From positions 1 through 64,000 of the forward strand of contig NZ_AUXT01000181.1 in NCBI RefSeq assembly GCF_001625595.1: a stretch of DNA of 64,000 nt. The letters run 5' to 3'. This document shows positions 36,091-43,570 of this stretch, piece after piece. The position numbers and the translations under genes are program-made. Origin of the DNA: Pseudoalteromonas luteoviolacea NCIMB 1942. Lineage in GTDB: Bacteria > Pseudomonadota > Gammaproteobacteria > Enterobacterales > Alteromonadaceae. The first letter of the stretch is position 1, and each line of letters begins with the position of its first letter. Below the pieces are notes generated by a model that was given only the letters and a program-made list of their open reading frames with translations, had not been told where the DNA came from and did no database searches.

Positions 36091-36641
36091 ATTATTGATG
36101 ATGACTTTAAAGACGGGTGAATAGGAGATGTTGTTCGGGTAAAAAAGATCGTTCTAAACTTAGCTTCAAACGCGGTTAAATTTACAAATAAGGGTTAAGT
36201 GAAAGTGGTCCTTAGCCGTACAACGAGCGCACAAAAACAAGCAGTTAAGATTGAGTTGTTCGACTCAGGTATAGGTATGACAAAAGAAACACAGGCTGTA
36301 TCTTCGAGCGTTTCAGTCAAGCAGATTCATCGACAACACGTAAATATGGTGGGACTGGGTTAGGTATGTCGATAACCATCAATTTAATTAAAATTATGCA
36401 AAGCCAATATGATTTGGTGTTAATGGATATCCACATGCCAGAAATAGACGGTATTGAAGCTCAGCAAAAAATAAAATCACTCAATAAAACTATACCTGTG
36501 ATTGTGTTAACAGCGAATGTCATGGTTGAAGATGTAAATAGATACTTGTCTCAAGACTTTGTATCGCATATTGGTAAGCCAATTGATGTAAATACTCTTT
36601 ATGGTGTGCTAGGTGAATATTCGGATGAACGACATGTTTAG
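36091..36641 (+). pseudogene. Remnant of a hybrid histidine kinase (ATPase and receiver pieces)
   Basis: One frame reads IIDDDFKDG-stop-IGDVVRVKKIVLNLASNAVK, then FTNKG-stop-VKVVLSR and [12 protein letters not shown]. These are the N and D boxes of a kinase ATPase domain, broken by stops at 36118 and 36196. The frame then shifts; another frame continues [20 protein letters not shown]. That runs straight into a receiver fragment ([20 protein letters not shown] to 36641), which keeps the phospho-Asp. The dimerisation domain and the joining region are missing. This is old decay: nonsense, frameshift and deletion together. The frame at 36366-36641 alone is open but unlikely to be a functional gene. 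Confidence 0.85.
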
Positions 36642-36800
36642 TTTGTTTGAGGATGAGGGCTTTGGAAGTAATATTGGATACTGCTACAGCACATATCTGT
36701 CAATGCCCTTTACACCAAAAATCAGTCCACTTGAGGCTATAAAGGGCAGTATAAAAATTAAAGACTTTAGCTTTTAGTTATTGGTTCCTAGCGCGTTGAA

Positions 36801-37301
36801 TTAGTATGCTCCTTCACTGTAAATCAGTTCATAACTATGACTATAGACTTCAAGGATATTGCCAAACGGGTCTTCCATATAGATCATACGGTAGGACTTT
36901 TCATCGGGGTAATAGTAGCGAGGTTTTTCCATACGTTTTTTGCCACCGGCGGCAACGATACGCTCAGCCAGCTCTTCAACATTGGGGTCTTGCACACAAG
37001 AGTGAAATATTCCGGTTTTCCAGTATTCAAAGTTATTGTCTGGATTTGTTTGGTTTTTGAACTCAAATAGTTCTACACCAATTCTATCGCCGGTAGAGAG
37101 GTGTGCAATGCGAAAACGCGCCCATCCTGCACCGAATACATCCGTACACATCTCGCCTATCGCACTGCCATCTTCGGTTATCTCTGTTGGCGTCATGATT
37201 AAATACCAGCCTAAAACTTCAGTATAAAATTTAACTGCTTTTTCTAGGTCAGGAACTGAAATGCCAATGTGAGAAAAGTTGCGTGGATATATCTTGTTCA
37301 T
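36801..37301 (-). CDS. VOC-family (glyoxalase-like) protein
   Basis: This 166-residue protein fits the vicinal-oxygen-chelate fold: an opening HIGISVPDLEKAVKFYTEVLGW strand-helix and a closing YMEDPFGNILEVYSHSYE, with metal-binding His and Glu typical of the fold. The substrate is unknown; members include glyoxalase I and dioxygenases. It is divergent from the LysR-type gene 91 bp away and probably its target. Confidence 0.87.
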   Translation of the reverse strand: MNKIYPRNFSHIGISVPDLEKAVKFYTEVLGWYLIMTPTEITEDGSAIGEMCTDVFGAGWARFRIAHLSTGDRIGVELFEFKNQTNPDNNFEYWKTGIFHSCVQDPNVEELAERIVAAGGKKRMEKPRYYYPDEKSYRMIYMEDPFGNILEVYSHSYELIYSEGAY

Positions 37302-37392
37302 GGTGTGTGCTCCTCATAATTTATGGGCAGATTACAAGCTTAGGGTTATAATATGAAATTATCATTTATTCTTTATTTAATAATTCTTTGTA

Positions 37393-38262
37393 ATGATTAA
37401 CTTGGTATGGTTGCGTACATTTTGTACCCTCGCTGATATAGCACATTTCACACGTACAGCTGAAAAACTGCATATGACACAGTCGGGCGTGAGTCAGCAT
37501 ATAAGTAAATTAGAAGCCCAATTGAAACAAACGCTTATTCAACGTGAAGGCAAGCAGTTTTCGTTATCCCCTGTCGGTGAAATACTCTATATAAAAGGGC
37601 GGTCAATACTGGATGACCTCACTGATTTAGAACAGACAATTGGTGACGATCCCGCATTTGAAGGCTGTGTGCGTATCCAATCTCCCGGCAGTTTGGGTTT
37701 AAAGTTGTATCCTCACTTACTGGCCTTGCAGGATAAGCACCCTAAATTATTGATCGATCATCGTTTTGCTCCGAATACCGAAATCGAGCGGGCTATTTCC
37801 AATAAATCAGTCGATATTGGTTTAATGACGGTAAAAAGTCAGCTGGAAGAAGTGCATAGTGAAGCAATTGCTAAAGAGCAGCTTTTGCTCATTACTCCCG
37901 CCGGTTTTGAGCAGCCTACTTGGCAATCTCTCAGTGAACTTGGCTTTATTGACCACCCTGATGGTAATCACCACGCCAGTTTACTCTTGGGTGCAAACTA
38001 TGCTGAGTTTGGGCATGCAAATATGCTGAAGAAGAAAGGTTTTTCGAATCAAATAGGCCTAATTTTACAGCCTGTTGCGATGGGGTTTGGGTTTACTATC
38101 TTACCCGCATATGCCGTTGACGCCTTTACGCAGAAATCAAAGATCGCCATTCACAGATTAGCACAGCCAGTTTTTGAAACGGTATATTTATGTAAAAGGC
38201 AAAACTCATCGCGGCCAAAGCGCATTGAGGTGGTAGTGCAAGAGGTATGTAGCTTGTTGTAG
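37393..38262 (+). CDS. LysR-family transcription regulator
   Basis: This 289-residue regulator has the winged helix at the N-terminus (MINLVWLRTFCTLADIAHFT, with MTQSGVSQHISKLE as the recognition helix). The effector domain covers about 90-289 (GCVRIQSPGSLGLKLYPHL, and GFGFTILPAYAV). It is intact, unlike the LysR gene at 29.7 kb. It is divergent from the VOC gene, the classic arrangement for a LysR regulator and its target; the shared 91-bp gap should hold the operator. Confidence 0.9.
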   Translation: MINLVWLRTFCTLADIAHFTRTAEKLHMTQSGVSQHISKLEAQLKQTLIQREGKQFSLSPVGEILYIKGRSILDDLTDLEQTIGDDPAFEGCVRIQSPGSLGLKLYPHLLALQDKHPKLLIDHRFAPNTEIERAISNKSVDIGLMTVKSQLEEVHSEAIAKEQLLLITPAGFEQPTWQSLSELGFIDHPDGNHHASLLLGANYAEFGHANMLKKKGFSNQIGLILQPVAMGFGFTILPAYAVDAFTQKSKIAIHRLAQPVFETVYLCKRQNSSRPKRIEVVVQEVCSLL

Positions 38263-38283
38263 TGGTAACTAATTACCACTAAA

Positions 38284-38301
38284 GATCAAATTTTTACTAA
38301 C
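38284..38301 (+). repeat. Lone perfect initiator-type motif
   Basis: GATCAAATTTTTACTAAC matches GATC-N5-TTTAC-YAAC in full. It overlaps the end of the nucleotidyltransferase gene and lies about 35 kb from rep. Confidence 0.6.
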
Positions 38302-39103
38302 AGGTAATATGTGAGAGTCTATTTTGAAAAAAGGCATCTAAATAGCTCGGGTCTTGTTCATGGTTATCCGATTTATTGATATTGTTTTCAAAATAATTGA
38401 GCTCTGATTCAATGAACTCATTTAAAGGAGTTATTACAGGCACCATTGACTTTTCTGTGGCTTGTTGTTTTTTCACAACAACAGCGTTTATTTGTGCAAG
38501 TAGCTGAGTATCTTCAATCACGCCGTCTACCAACACTGAAAACTCTATGGGAGGTGGGCTGTCATTTCTTTCAATCCATCTTGCAGCACACAAAGCTCGC
38601 AATACATAGAGGTACTTTTTCAAAGGCACCATATCTTGTTTGAGATAGCCTCGATAGTTGCTTTTTGCCATATTTACATAGTGATATAGACCGCGGTCGG
38701 TTCTGTAGTAGCGGGCAAACAACACCTGTACTTGCGACTTAAAATTTTCATCATTAATGTAGACAATCGGTGAGTTGAGCCATTCACCTACCGCTGGGTT
38801 TGATGCTTTTAAAAGCTTAAGTGCTTTGCGCAGTTCCCAGCCATTTATGTCAATATCGTCTACTATCGGGTATTCAATCACATCACGTTTGTATTCTAAC
38901 ATCACAGACAAATACCAATCTTTGGGATGAATATAAATAAAGCGCACATCATAATCACTATTTGGTGACGCAAATCCCCAAGAACGGCTGCCTGATTCAA
39001 TTGCGTAAAGGACCTTTACATTGTGCTCTTGTTCGGCCTTTTTAATACGCGCCATGATTTCGCTGTGCACTTCAGGGTCTATTGATGTAACTGCTTTATC
39101 CAT
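38297..39103 (-). CDS. RlaP-type nucleotidyltransferase of the RNA-repair operon
   Basis: This 268-residue polymerase-beta-fold nucleotidyltransferase carries ESGSRSWGFASPNSDYDVRFIY, the GS...DxD active site, near residues 38-60. It matches the RlaP group (RNA-ligase-associated polymerase-beta-fold enzyme) found next to rtcB. It may add nucleotides to or cap RNA ends in repair; no substrate has been proven to my knowledge. I chose the ATG at 39103, two bases past the rtcA stop (TAATAATG); the frame from 39127 would overlap rtcA. It is the last gene of the slipin-rtcB-rtcA operon. Confidence 0.82.
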   Translation of the reverse strand: MDKAVTSIDPEVHSEIMARIKKAEQEHNVKVLYAIESGSRSWGFASPNSDYDVRFIYIHPKDWYLSVMLEYKRDVIEYPIVDDIDINGWELRKALKLLKASNPAVGEWLNSPIVYINDENFKSQVQVLFARYYRTDRGLYHYVNMAKSNYRGYLKQDMVPLKKYLYVLRALCAARWIERNDSPPPIEFSVLVDGVIEDTQLLAQINAVVVKKQQATEKSMVPVITPLNEFIESELNYFENNINKSDNHEQDPSYLDAFFQNRLSHITC

Positions 39104-39105
39104 TA

Positions 39106-40145
39106 TTAGTCCAAATATACTTTCCAAAGGTGTTCGTTTAATTGCTGTGTTTTAATTGTTATGCCACTGAGCTGCGCAATAACGTCAATATTCGTTGTTG
39201 TGTGGCTGCTCAGTGCTGTGGTTGTGAAGCTTCCGCCCCCAGCGAGTGCCATGGGCAATAGCAGTTGATCCGCTAGGTGCTCTTCCACCGCAGCACCGGA
39301 CTTTAAGTAATGCTTTAGCGACTTAACAGCACGACCCGCTACTCGCTCAGCAGAGAGACCAAGCTCGCCAATTTGCTCAAACATGGCGACTTGCTTAGCC
39401 TGTCCCACGCTTAAATGAAAGCTATTGCCACTGCCGAAGGCATTTGCTCTGTCAATCTCGGTGCCTGCATTTGTCCAGTTCAGTTGTGATTGAGCCTTTT
39501 TTATTTCTCTACCGGCTACGGAGTCTTTTACCCCAGCGACAATAGAGAGCACATTACAATTGTTTTGTTGTAGTTCCAATTCTTCACCCGATTGCTCAAA
39601 TTGACAAGGTTTAAGGGACGTAATTGGCGCAATGTCTATTTGCCAACTCCCACCACCTGCGGGGAAAAACCCAAGCTTATGTGTTGTTACTTCGCAGTTC
39701 AACCCCATGCCTTGCAGTGCAGGCATAAATGAGTGAGTAAAAAAGGTCAGAGAAGGTGACATGCCATTATGGGTACCACCTTGGACGCCTTACCGCTGAG
39801 CGCCAGTGGCAGCAAAATAGTTTGGCAAACTAATACTGTGCTGCCAGCCGTGCCGATTTTAAATTCATACTCACCTGCTTGTACTTGGTCTGGTACAAAA
39901 GTGATGTTTTGTGAGTCAAGTTCAGCCCCTGTTACTTGTGCATCACATATTTGCTGCGCGGCCAGTACACAAGTCAGGTGTTGACGCTTTAGCCCCGGCT
40001 TTTTTCGTCCCGCCCTGATGTTTTTTATCTCTATGGGCTGGTTGAGTAGCATCGACAGGCTAAGGGCGGTTCTTAGCACTTGGCCACCGCCCTCTCCTTT
40101 CGAGCCGTCAATAATAGTAGTTGGTTTGTTTGCTATGGTTGTCAT
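39106..40145 (-). pseudogene. rtcA: RNA 3'-phosphate cyclase RtcA, frame-broken
   Basis: The first part (40145 back to about 39776) has the cyclase opening TTIIDGSKGEGGGQVLRTAL, then FKIGTAGSTVLVCQTILLPL. It then slips out of frame after ALSGKASKVV. The second frame, running to 39106, continues THNGMSPSLTFFTHSFMPAL to the catalytic LSSHTTTNIDVIAQL, whose His is the AMP-binding residue in RtcA. The expected joining residues (around xQGG before THNG) are partly missing. A deletion of about 13 bp between AAGGTGG-type repeats near 39772-39785 would explain both the loss and the frame. Joined length is about 340 residues, as usual. RtcA turns RNA 3'-phosphates into 2',3'-cyclic phosphates, the ends RtcB can use. 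The start at 40145 lies two bases past the rtcB stop. Confidence 0.87.
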
Positions 40146-40147
40146 TC

Positions 40148-41374
40148 TTATCCTTTTACACAAACGATTTGTTTTAATGTGTGCACGACTTCTACCAAGT
40201 CTTGCTGTGCTGCCAGGACTTTATCAATATCTTTGTAGGCATGCGGAATCTCGTCGATCACGGCTGCATCCTTACGACATTCTACCCCTTGTGTTGCCGC
40301 TTCATGATCTGCAATGCTATAAACCTTTTTAGCCTTGGTACGCGACATAACACGTCCTGCACCATGGCTACAGCTATTAAAGCTGTCTGCATTGCCAAGA
40401 CCTCTAACGATGTATGAACGGGCGCCCATATTTCCTGGAATGATCCCCATTTCACCTTGCTCGGCACGAAGCGCACCTTTTCGTGTGACGTAACAAGCTT
40501 TACCAAAATGCACTTCTTTGGAGATGTAGTTGTGATGACAGTTAACCGCAATATCTATGGTCTCGAAAGGGACTGATAGTGCATCTTTGAGCGCTTTTAA
40601 TGCATTGAACATCATAATCTCACGGTTCTTTGCAGCAAAGTCTTGAGCCCATTCAACGGCTTCTACATAGTCATCGAAATAGAGACTGCCTTCTTTAAGA
40701 TAAGCAAGGTCCATATTGGGTAAGTGCTGCTGATGGCGCTGCATTTCTTTTTTAGCCAGCTCAATAAAATATGTGCCAATTCGGTTACCCACGCCACGGC
40801 TGCCTGAGTGCAGCATCAGCCATACATCTTGCATTTCATCTAGGCAAAGCTCCAAAAAGTGGTTGCCTGTACCCATTGTACCCAAGTGGTTTACATGGTT
40901 GCTCTTGGCGATTGCTGGATGTTTTGCACAAATTTGTGCAAAACGTTTCTCCAACGCCAGCCACTCCTTTTGCACCAGCTTGGGTATATTTCCCCAAGCG
41001 CCTTTATCACGTTTCCCTCGCCCTGTTGTACGGCCATGCGGTACAGCTGCTTCAAAAGCGCTGCGTATCGATTTTAAGTTATCGGGTAAGTCACAGGCCT
41101 TGAGTGTGGTTTTGGTAGCGACCATGCCACAGCCTATATCCACACCGACTGCCGCTGGGATAACGGCATCCACTGAAGGTATAACACTACCTATGGTCGC
41201 GCCTTTACCTAGGTGCACGTCTGGCATCACTGCGATGTGACAGTGTACGATATCCATCGACGCTATATTTTTGAGTTGCTGCTGTGCCTCGGGCTCGAAA
41301 GGAACGCCTTTCGTCCAAGCCTTTATCGGATGCTTGGTGTTGTTATCTAGTAACTCGTATTGTGGCTTACACAT
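40148..41374 (-). CDS. rtcB: RNA ligase RtcB
   Basis: This 408-residue enzyme joins RNA 2',3'-cyclic phosphate or 3'-phosphate ends to 5'-OH ends with GTP. Motifs present: GVDIGCGM (Mn-binding Cys), GTMGTGNHFLEL, MLHSGSRGVGNRIG, NCHHNYI and SCSHGAGRVMSR. His337 in the last is the residue that takes GMP. Length is the same as E. coli RtcB. Its start overlaps the slipin stop by eight bases (ATGTGTAA), indicating coupled translation. It should be under RtcR and sigma-54 control from the promoter near 43.4 kb. Confidence 0.96.
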   Translation of the reverse strand: MCKPQYELLDNNTKHPIKAWTKGVPFEPEAQQQLKNIASMDIVHCHIAVMPDVHLGKGATIGSVIPSVDAVIPAAVGVDIGCGMVATKTTLKACDLPDNLKSIRSAFEAAVPHGRTTGRGKRDKGAWGNIPKLVQKEWLALEKRFAQICAKHPAIAKSNHVNHLGTMGTGNHFLELCLDEMQDVWLMLHSGSRGVGNRIGTYFIELAKKEMQRHQQHLPNMDLAYLKEGSLYFDDYVEAVEWAQDFAAKNREIMMFNALKALKDALSVPFETIDIAVNCHHNYISKEVHFGKACYVTRKGALRAEQGEMGIIPGNMGARSYIVRGLGNADSFNSCSHGAGRVMSRTKAKKVYSIADHEAATQGVECRKDAAVIDEIPHAYKDIDKVLAAQQDLVEVVHTLKQIVCVKG

Positions 41375-42989
41375 GTTGGCCCCCTTGTTTTTGACCTAGG
41401 TTTACGACGTTGTTCATGAGCCCTTCCAAGCCGCCATAAACGGTTAAGCTTTCAATTTTGTCTGCAACCTTTTCTAAGGCCTCAAGCTCTTTTAAGCGCA
41501 TCAGTGTTGGGTTGTTTTCCATCACTTTCGCCGTATTATGTAAGCTTCGTGTTGCTGCGGTCTCTTCTCGGCGTTTAATCACATTGGCTTCCGCAGCCTT
41601 TTGCGCTTCGACTACTTGATTAAGTATTGCTTTCATCTCCCCTGGCAGAATGATATCTTTCATTCCGACGCTGATTAACTGTACCCCTATCCCTGCAAGT
41701 TGTTCACTAACAAGCTCTTTCACGGTTTCGTTGATATGCAGTTTATCGATCAGTAAATCATCTAGGTTTTGTGTTCCTACAGCTTCTCTTAAAGCAAGCT
41801 GTAGGGCGTTATACGCGAATGAATTTACGTCATCAACGCTTGAAGCCGCCTGCACGGCATCGGTGATTCGAAAGCTGGCACTTAGGTTGATACGAAGACT
41901 GACTCTGTCCTTACTTAATATCTCTTGCCCAGATACTTCTAACATCAGTGTACGCAAGTCGAAGATCTTTACTTCAATATCTCGGTTAAATTGCCAAATG
42001 CCATAGCGCTCTGGCGTCAACGTTTGTTGTAATTGATTGTTCACATACAACAAGCCGATATGACCACTGTCGATAGAAATATCGACAATTGGTTTGCACG
42101 CCTCACTCATTGTTGTTTTAAATAGTTTTGTGGTGTTATTTAACCCTATACTATTTACTTGTGCGAAGATCGATTTTTCAACATAAAAATCCGCGCTGAT
42201 ATCGACTCGTTCTAAATGGATATTTCCCGCTGCTTTCCACAGGTAAAGGTATTCCCCTGGCGGTACAATGCCCTTCAAAATTTGATTTACATACAATAGG
42301 CCAACTTCTTGGCTTCCCAACCTTTGATGTTCAATGCTCTGCATTTCGCTGTTCTTGTGATAAATATCTTTGGCATCTTCTGCCGATACCTTTTTGCTAT
42401 CGAACGTTTTGAGTTCAATCTCTCGACCAAACTGCCATACTCCGTACTTCCCAGCTGGTAGCTCTTGGACAAGTTTATTGTCTACAAACAATAAGCCAAC
42501 GTGGTCGCGTTCAATCTGTATTTGGTAAACCGGTTTACAAACGGTGGTTTTCGCTGTTCGGATAAGTTTTGAAGCGAGGTTTAACCCTGCTTTTTCAATC
42601 AGCTTTAAGGTTTTTTCATCGACATAAAAGTCGTTGCTGATATCCACTCTTTCCAAATGGATATCACCTGCATCTTGCCATAAATAGAGATTCTCACCCG
42701 GTGCTACTACACCTTTCAAAGCGTCATTGAAGTACAGCAAGCCGATTTCTTGCTCATTTAATTTGTAGTGGCTGATGTGCGCTTGAACTTCTGGGTTTGA
42801 GTGGTACAGACGCTCAGCGTCCGATGCTACAAAGAACAGCGTTTCGATGTTGTGTGTCACAAATTCGAGTTCATTTTTAAAATCCCAAAAGGTGTGTTTA
42901 CCAGAGGTCAATACACACTTAAACTGCTTGTTCTTGTATACGAAAACACGTTTTGTCTCTGCAACGATTTGTTGTTTTTTAAATTTCAT
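41367..42989 (-). CDS. Slipin/SPFH protein of the RNA-repair operon, with duplicated N-terminal modules
   Basis: This 540-residue protein ends in a band-7/SPFH domain (about 300-470) containing VSLRINLSASFRITDAVQAAS and VKELVSEQLAGIGVQLISVG, followed by a coiled coil. The N-terminal 350 residues contain two copies of a roughly 147-residue module. Residues 82-135 and 229-284 share GLLYxNxxLKGxVxPGExLYLW and HLERVDIS; 163-198 and 310-346 share a YGxWQF-type unit. There is no clear membrane segment. Slipins recur in rtcB operons of many bacteria; their role there is unclear. It is the first protein gene after the structured RNAs. Confidence 0.85.
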   Translation of the reverse strand: MKFKKQQIVAETKRVFVYKNKQFKCVLTSGKHTFWDFKNELEFVTHNIETLFFVASDAERLYHSNPEVQAHISHYKLNEQEIGLLYFNDALKGVVAPGENLYLWQDAGDIHLERVDISNDFYVDEKTLKLIEKAGLNLASKLIRTAKTTVCKPVYQIQIERDHVGLLFVDNKLVQELPAGKYGVWQFGREIELKTFDSKKVSAEDAKDIYHKNSEMQSIEHQRLGSQEVGLLYVNQILKGIVPPGEYLYLWKAAGNIHLERVDISADFYVEKSIFAQVNSIGLNNTTKLFKTTMSEACKPIVDISIDSGHIGLLYVNNQLQQTLTPERYGIWQFNRDIEVKIFDLRTLMLEVSGQEILSKDRVSLRINLSASFRITDAVQAASSVDDVNSFAYNALQLALREAVGTQNLDDLLIDKLHINETVKELVSEQLAGIGVQLISVGMKDIILPGEMKAILNQVVEAQKAAEANVIKRREETAATRSLHNTAKVMENNPTLMRLKELEALEKVADKIESLTVYGGLEGLMNNVVNLGQKQGGQHV

Positions 42990-43195
42990 TTTTTATTCCT
43001 TGTACTGCATGGCAGCGGCCAGCTAGCTATCGTTGGGCCGGCTAAATAAGTGCATCAATGGGGAGCATCCAGCTTGCCATTGATTCAGTGTGTTCAGCGA
43101 AGCCCAACTTAGTGTTAGTGGCGGCTACTTGCATAATTCAGCGCTTTTCAGCGCAGTTCAATGTAGAAACTAATAACGTTTCTATCTTTTATTTA
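42990..43195 (-). other. Structured leader between the tRNA-like RNA and slipin
   Basis: Read on the bottom strand, this gap folds into several hairpins. AGAAAC-N7-GTTTCT lies at the 5' end. GCGCT-GAAA-AGCGC follows, a GNRA-capped stem at about 43141-43154. TCAATGG-N15-CCATTGA lies at about 43057-43085. A GC-rich stem around 43010-43045 comes last. The final bases give AAGGAA before the slipin ATG. It would lie in the RtcR-controlled transcript. Confidence 0.6.
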
Positions 43196-43271
43196 TGGTG
43201 ATTAGAGCGGGACTCGAACCCGCAGCAAACGAATGTATAAATTTCGTGGCTCTACCATTGAGCTATCTATC
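43196..43271 (-). ncRNA. Degenerate tRNA-like RNA ending in encoded CCA
   Basis: The bottom strand folds as a tRNA. The acceptor pairs GATAGA with TCTAATC, leaving one bulge. The D arm is GCTC-AATGGTA-GAGC, the anticodon stem is ACGAA/TTCGT, and the T arm is GCGGG-TTCGAGT-CCCGC, followed by A and an encoded CCA. The oddities are six instead of seven acceptor bases at the 5' side and a nine-base anticodon loop (ATTTATACA), so it cannot be a normal translating tRNA. It lies between the sigma-54-type promoter and slipin, on the same strand. It recalls tRNA-like modules (such as YrlA) next to rtcBA in other bacteria. Confidence 0.82.
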
Positions 43272-43274
43272 AAA

Positions 43275-43393
43275 TTAGGGGAATTGAACCCCACACTTAA
43301 AGTGTTTCCATTTCCAGTACCCATCACTGACGTAGCTGAACTCGGAATACGTGCTTACAGTGTAAGTCGCACCGCGGTGTTATTCAGAAACAC
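43275..43393 (-). ncRNA. Second structured RNA element with T-arm-like hairpin
   Basis: On the bottom strand a 7-bp stem (GTGTTTC at 43393-43387 with GAAACAC at 43308-43302) closes four hairpins: CACC-GC-GGTG, CTTAC-ACT-GTAAG, ACGTA-N13-TACGT and CAGT-GATGGGT-ACTG. After it comes GGGG-TTCAATT-CCCC (43278-43292), a T-arm look-alike, then the tRNA-like RNA. The closing-stem-plus-arms form hints at another tRNA-derived or Y-RNA-like fold. I cannot assign a known family. Confidence 0.6.
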
Positions 43394-43416
43394 GCTATCA
43401 AACTACGAAATAGGTA

Positions 43417-43436
43417 TTCCAAGTGATGTGCCAAAG
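43417..43436 (-). promoter_or_regulatory. Probable sigma-54 promoter of the RNA-repair operon
   Basis: The bottom strand reads TTGGCACATCACTTGGA: GG at -24 and ten bases later GG where sigma-54 promoters have GC. The -24 half TTGGCAC is a perfect match. It lies between rtcR and the structured RNAs and points toward them, with a start expected near 43407. RtcR is a sigma-54 activator, which fits. Confidence 0.7.
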
Positions 43437-43570
43437 GTTTTCAAAACGTCGAAATTAATTTTTAGTTAATTGATTTAAATAGGGAAAATTATTTTTTGTG
43501 AGTCAGTGCGTATATTTTTTATTGCGCTTTTATTTTAAAAATGATTCCATTTAGATATTGATATATCCGA

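Noticed and set aside
36366-36641. Stand-alone CheY-like response regulator
   Set aside because: The frame begins in kinase-derived sequence, lacks the receiver's first strand and acidic pair, and lies at the end of a clear pseudogene.
37036-37227. Forward frames antisense to the VOC gene
   Set aside because: They lie wholly opposite a convincing VOC coding sequence and have no ribosome sites or family features.
40771-41240. Forward ORFs of over 100 codons inside rtcB
   Set aside because: They are antisense shadows of the highly conserved RtcB frame; composition is not protein-like.
43233-43469. 78-codon forward ORF across the tRNA-like region
   Set aside because: It overlaps the structured RNA elements and the sigma-54-type promoter; no ribosome site, and the fold evidence on the other strand is stronger.
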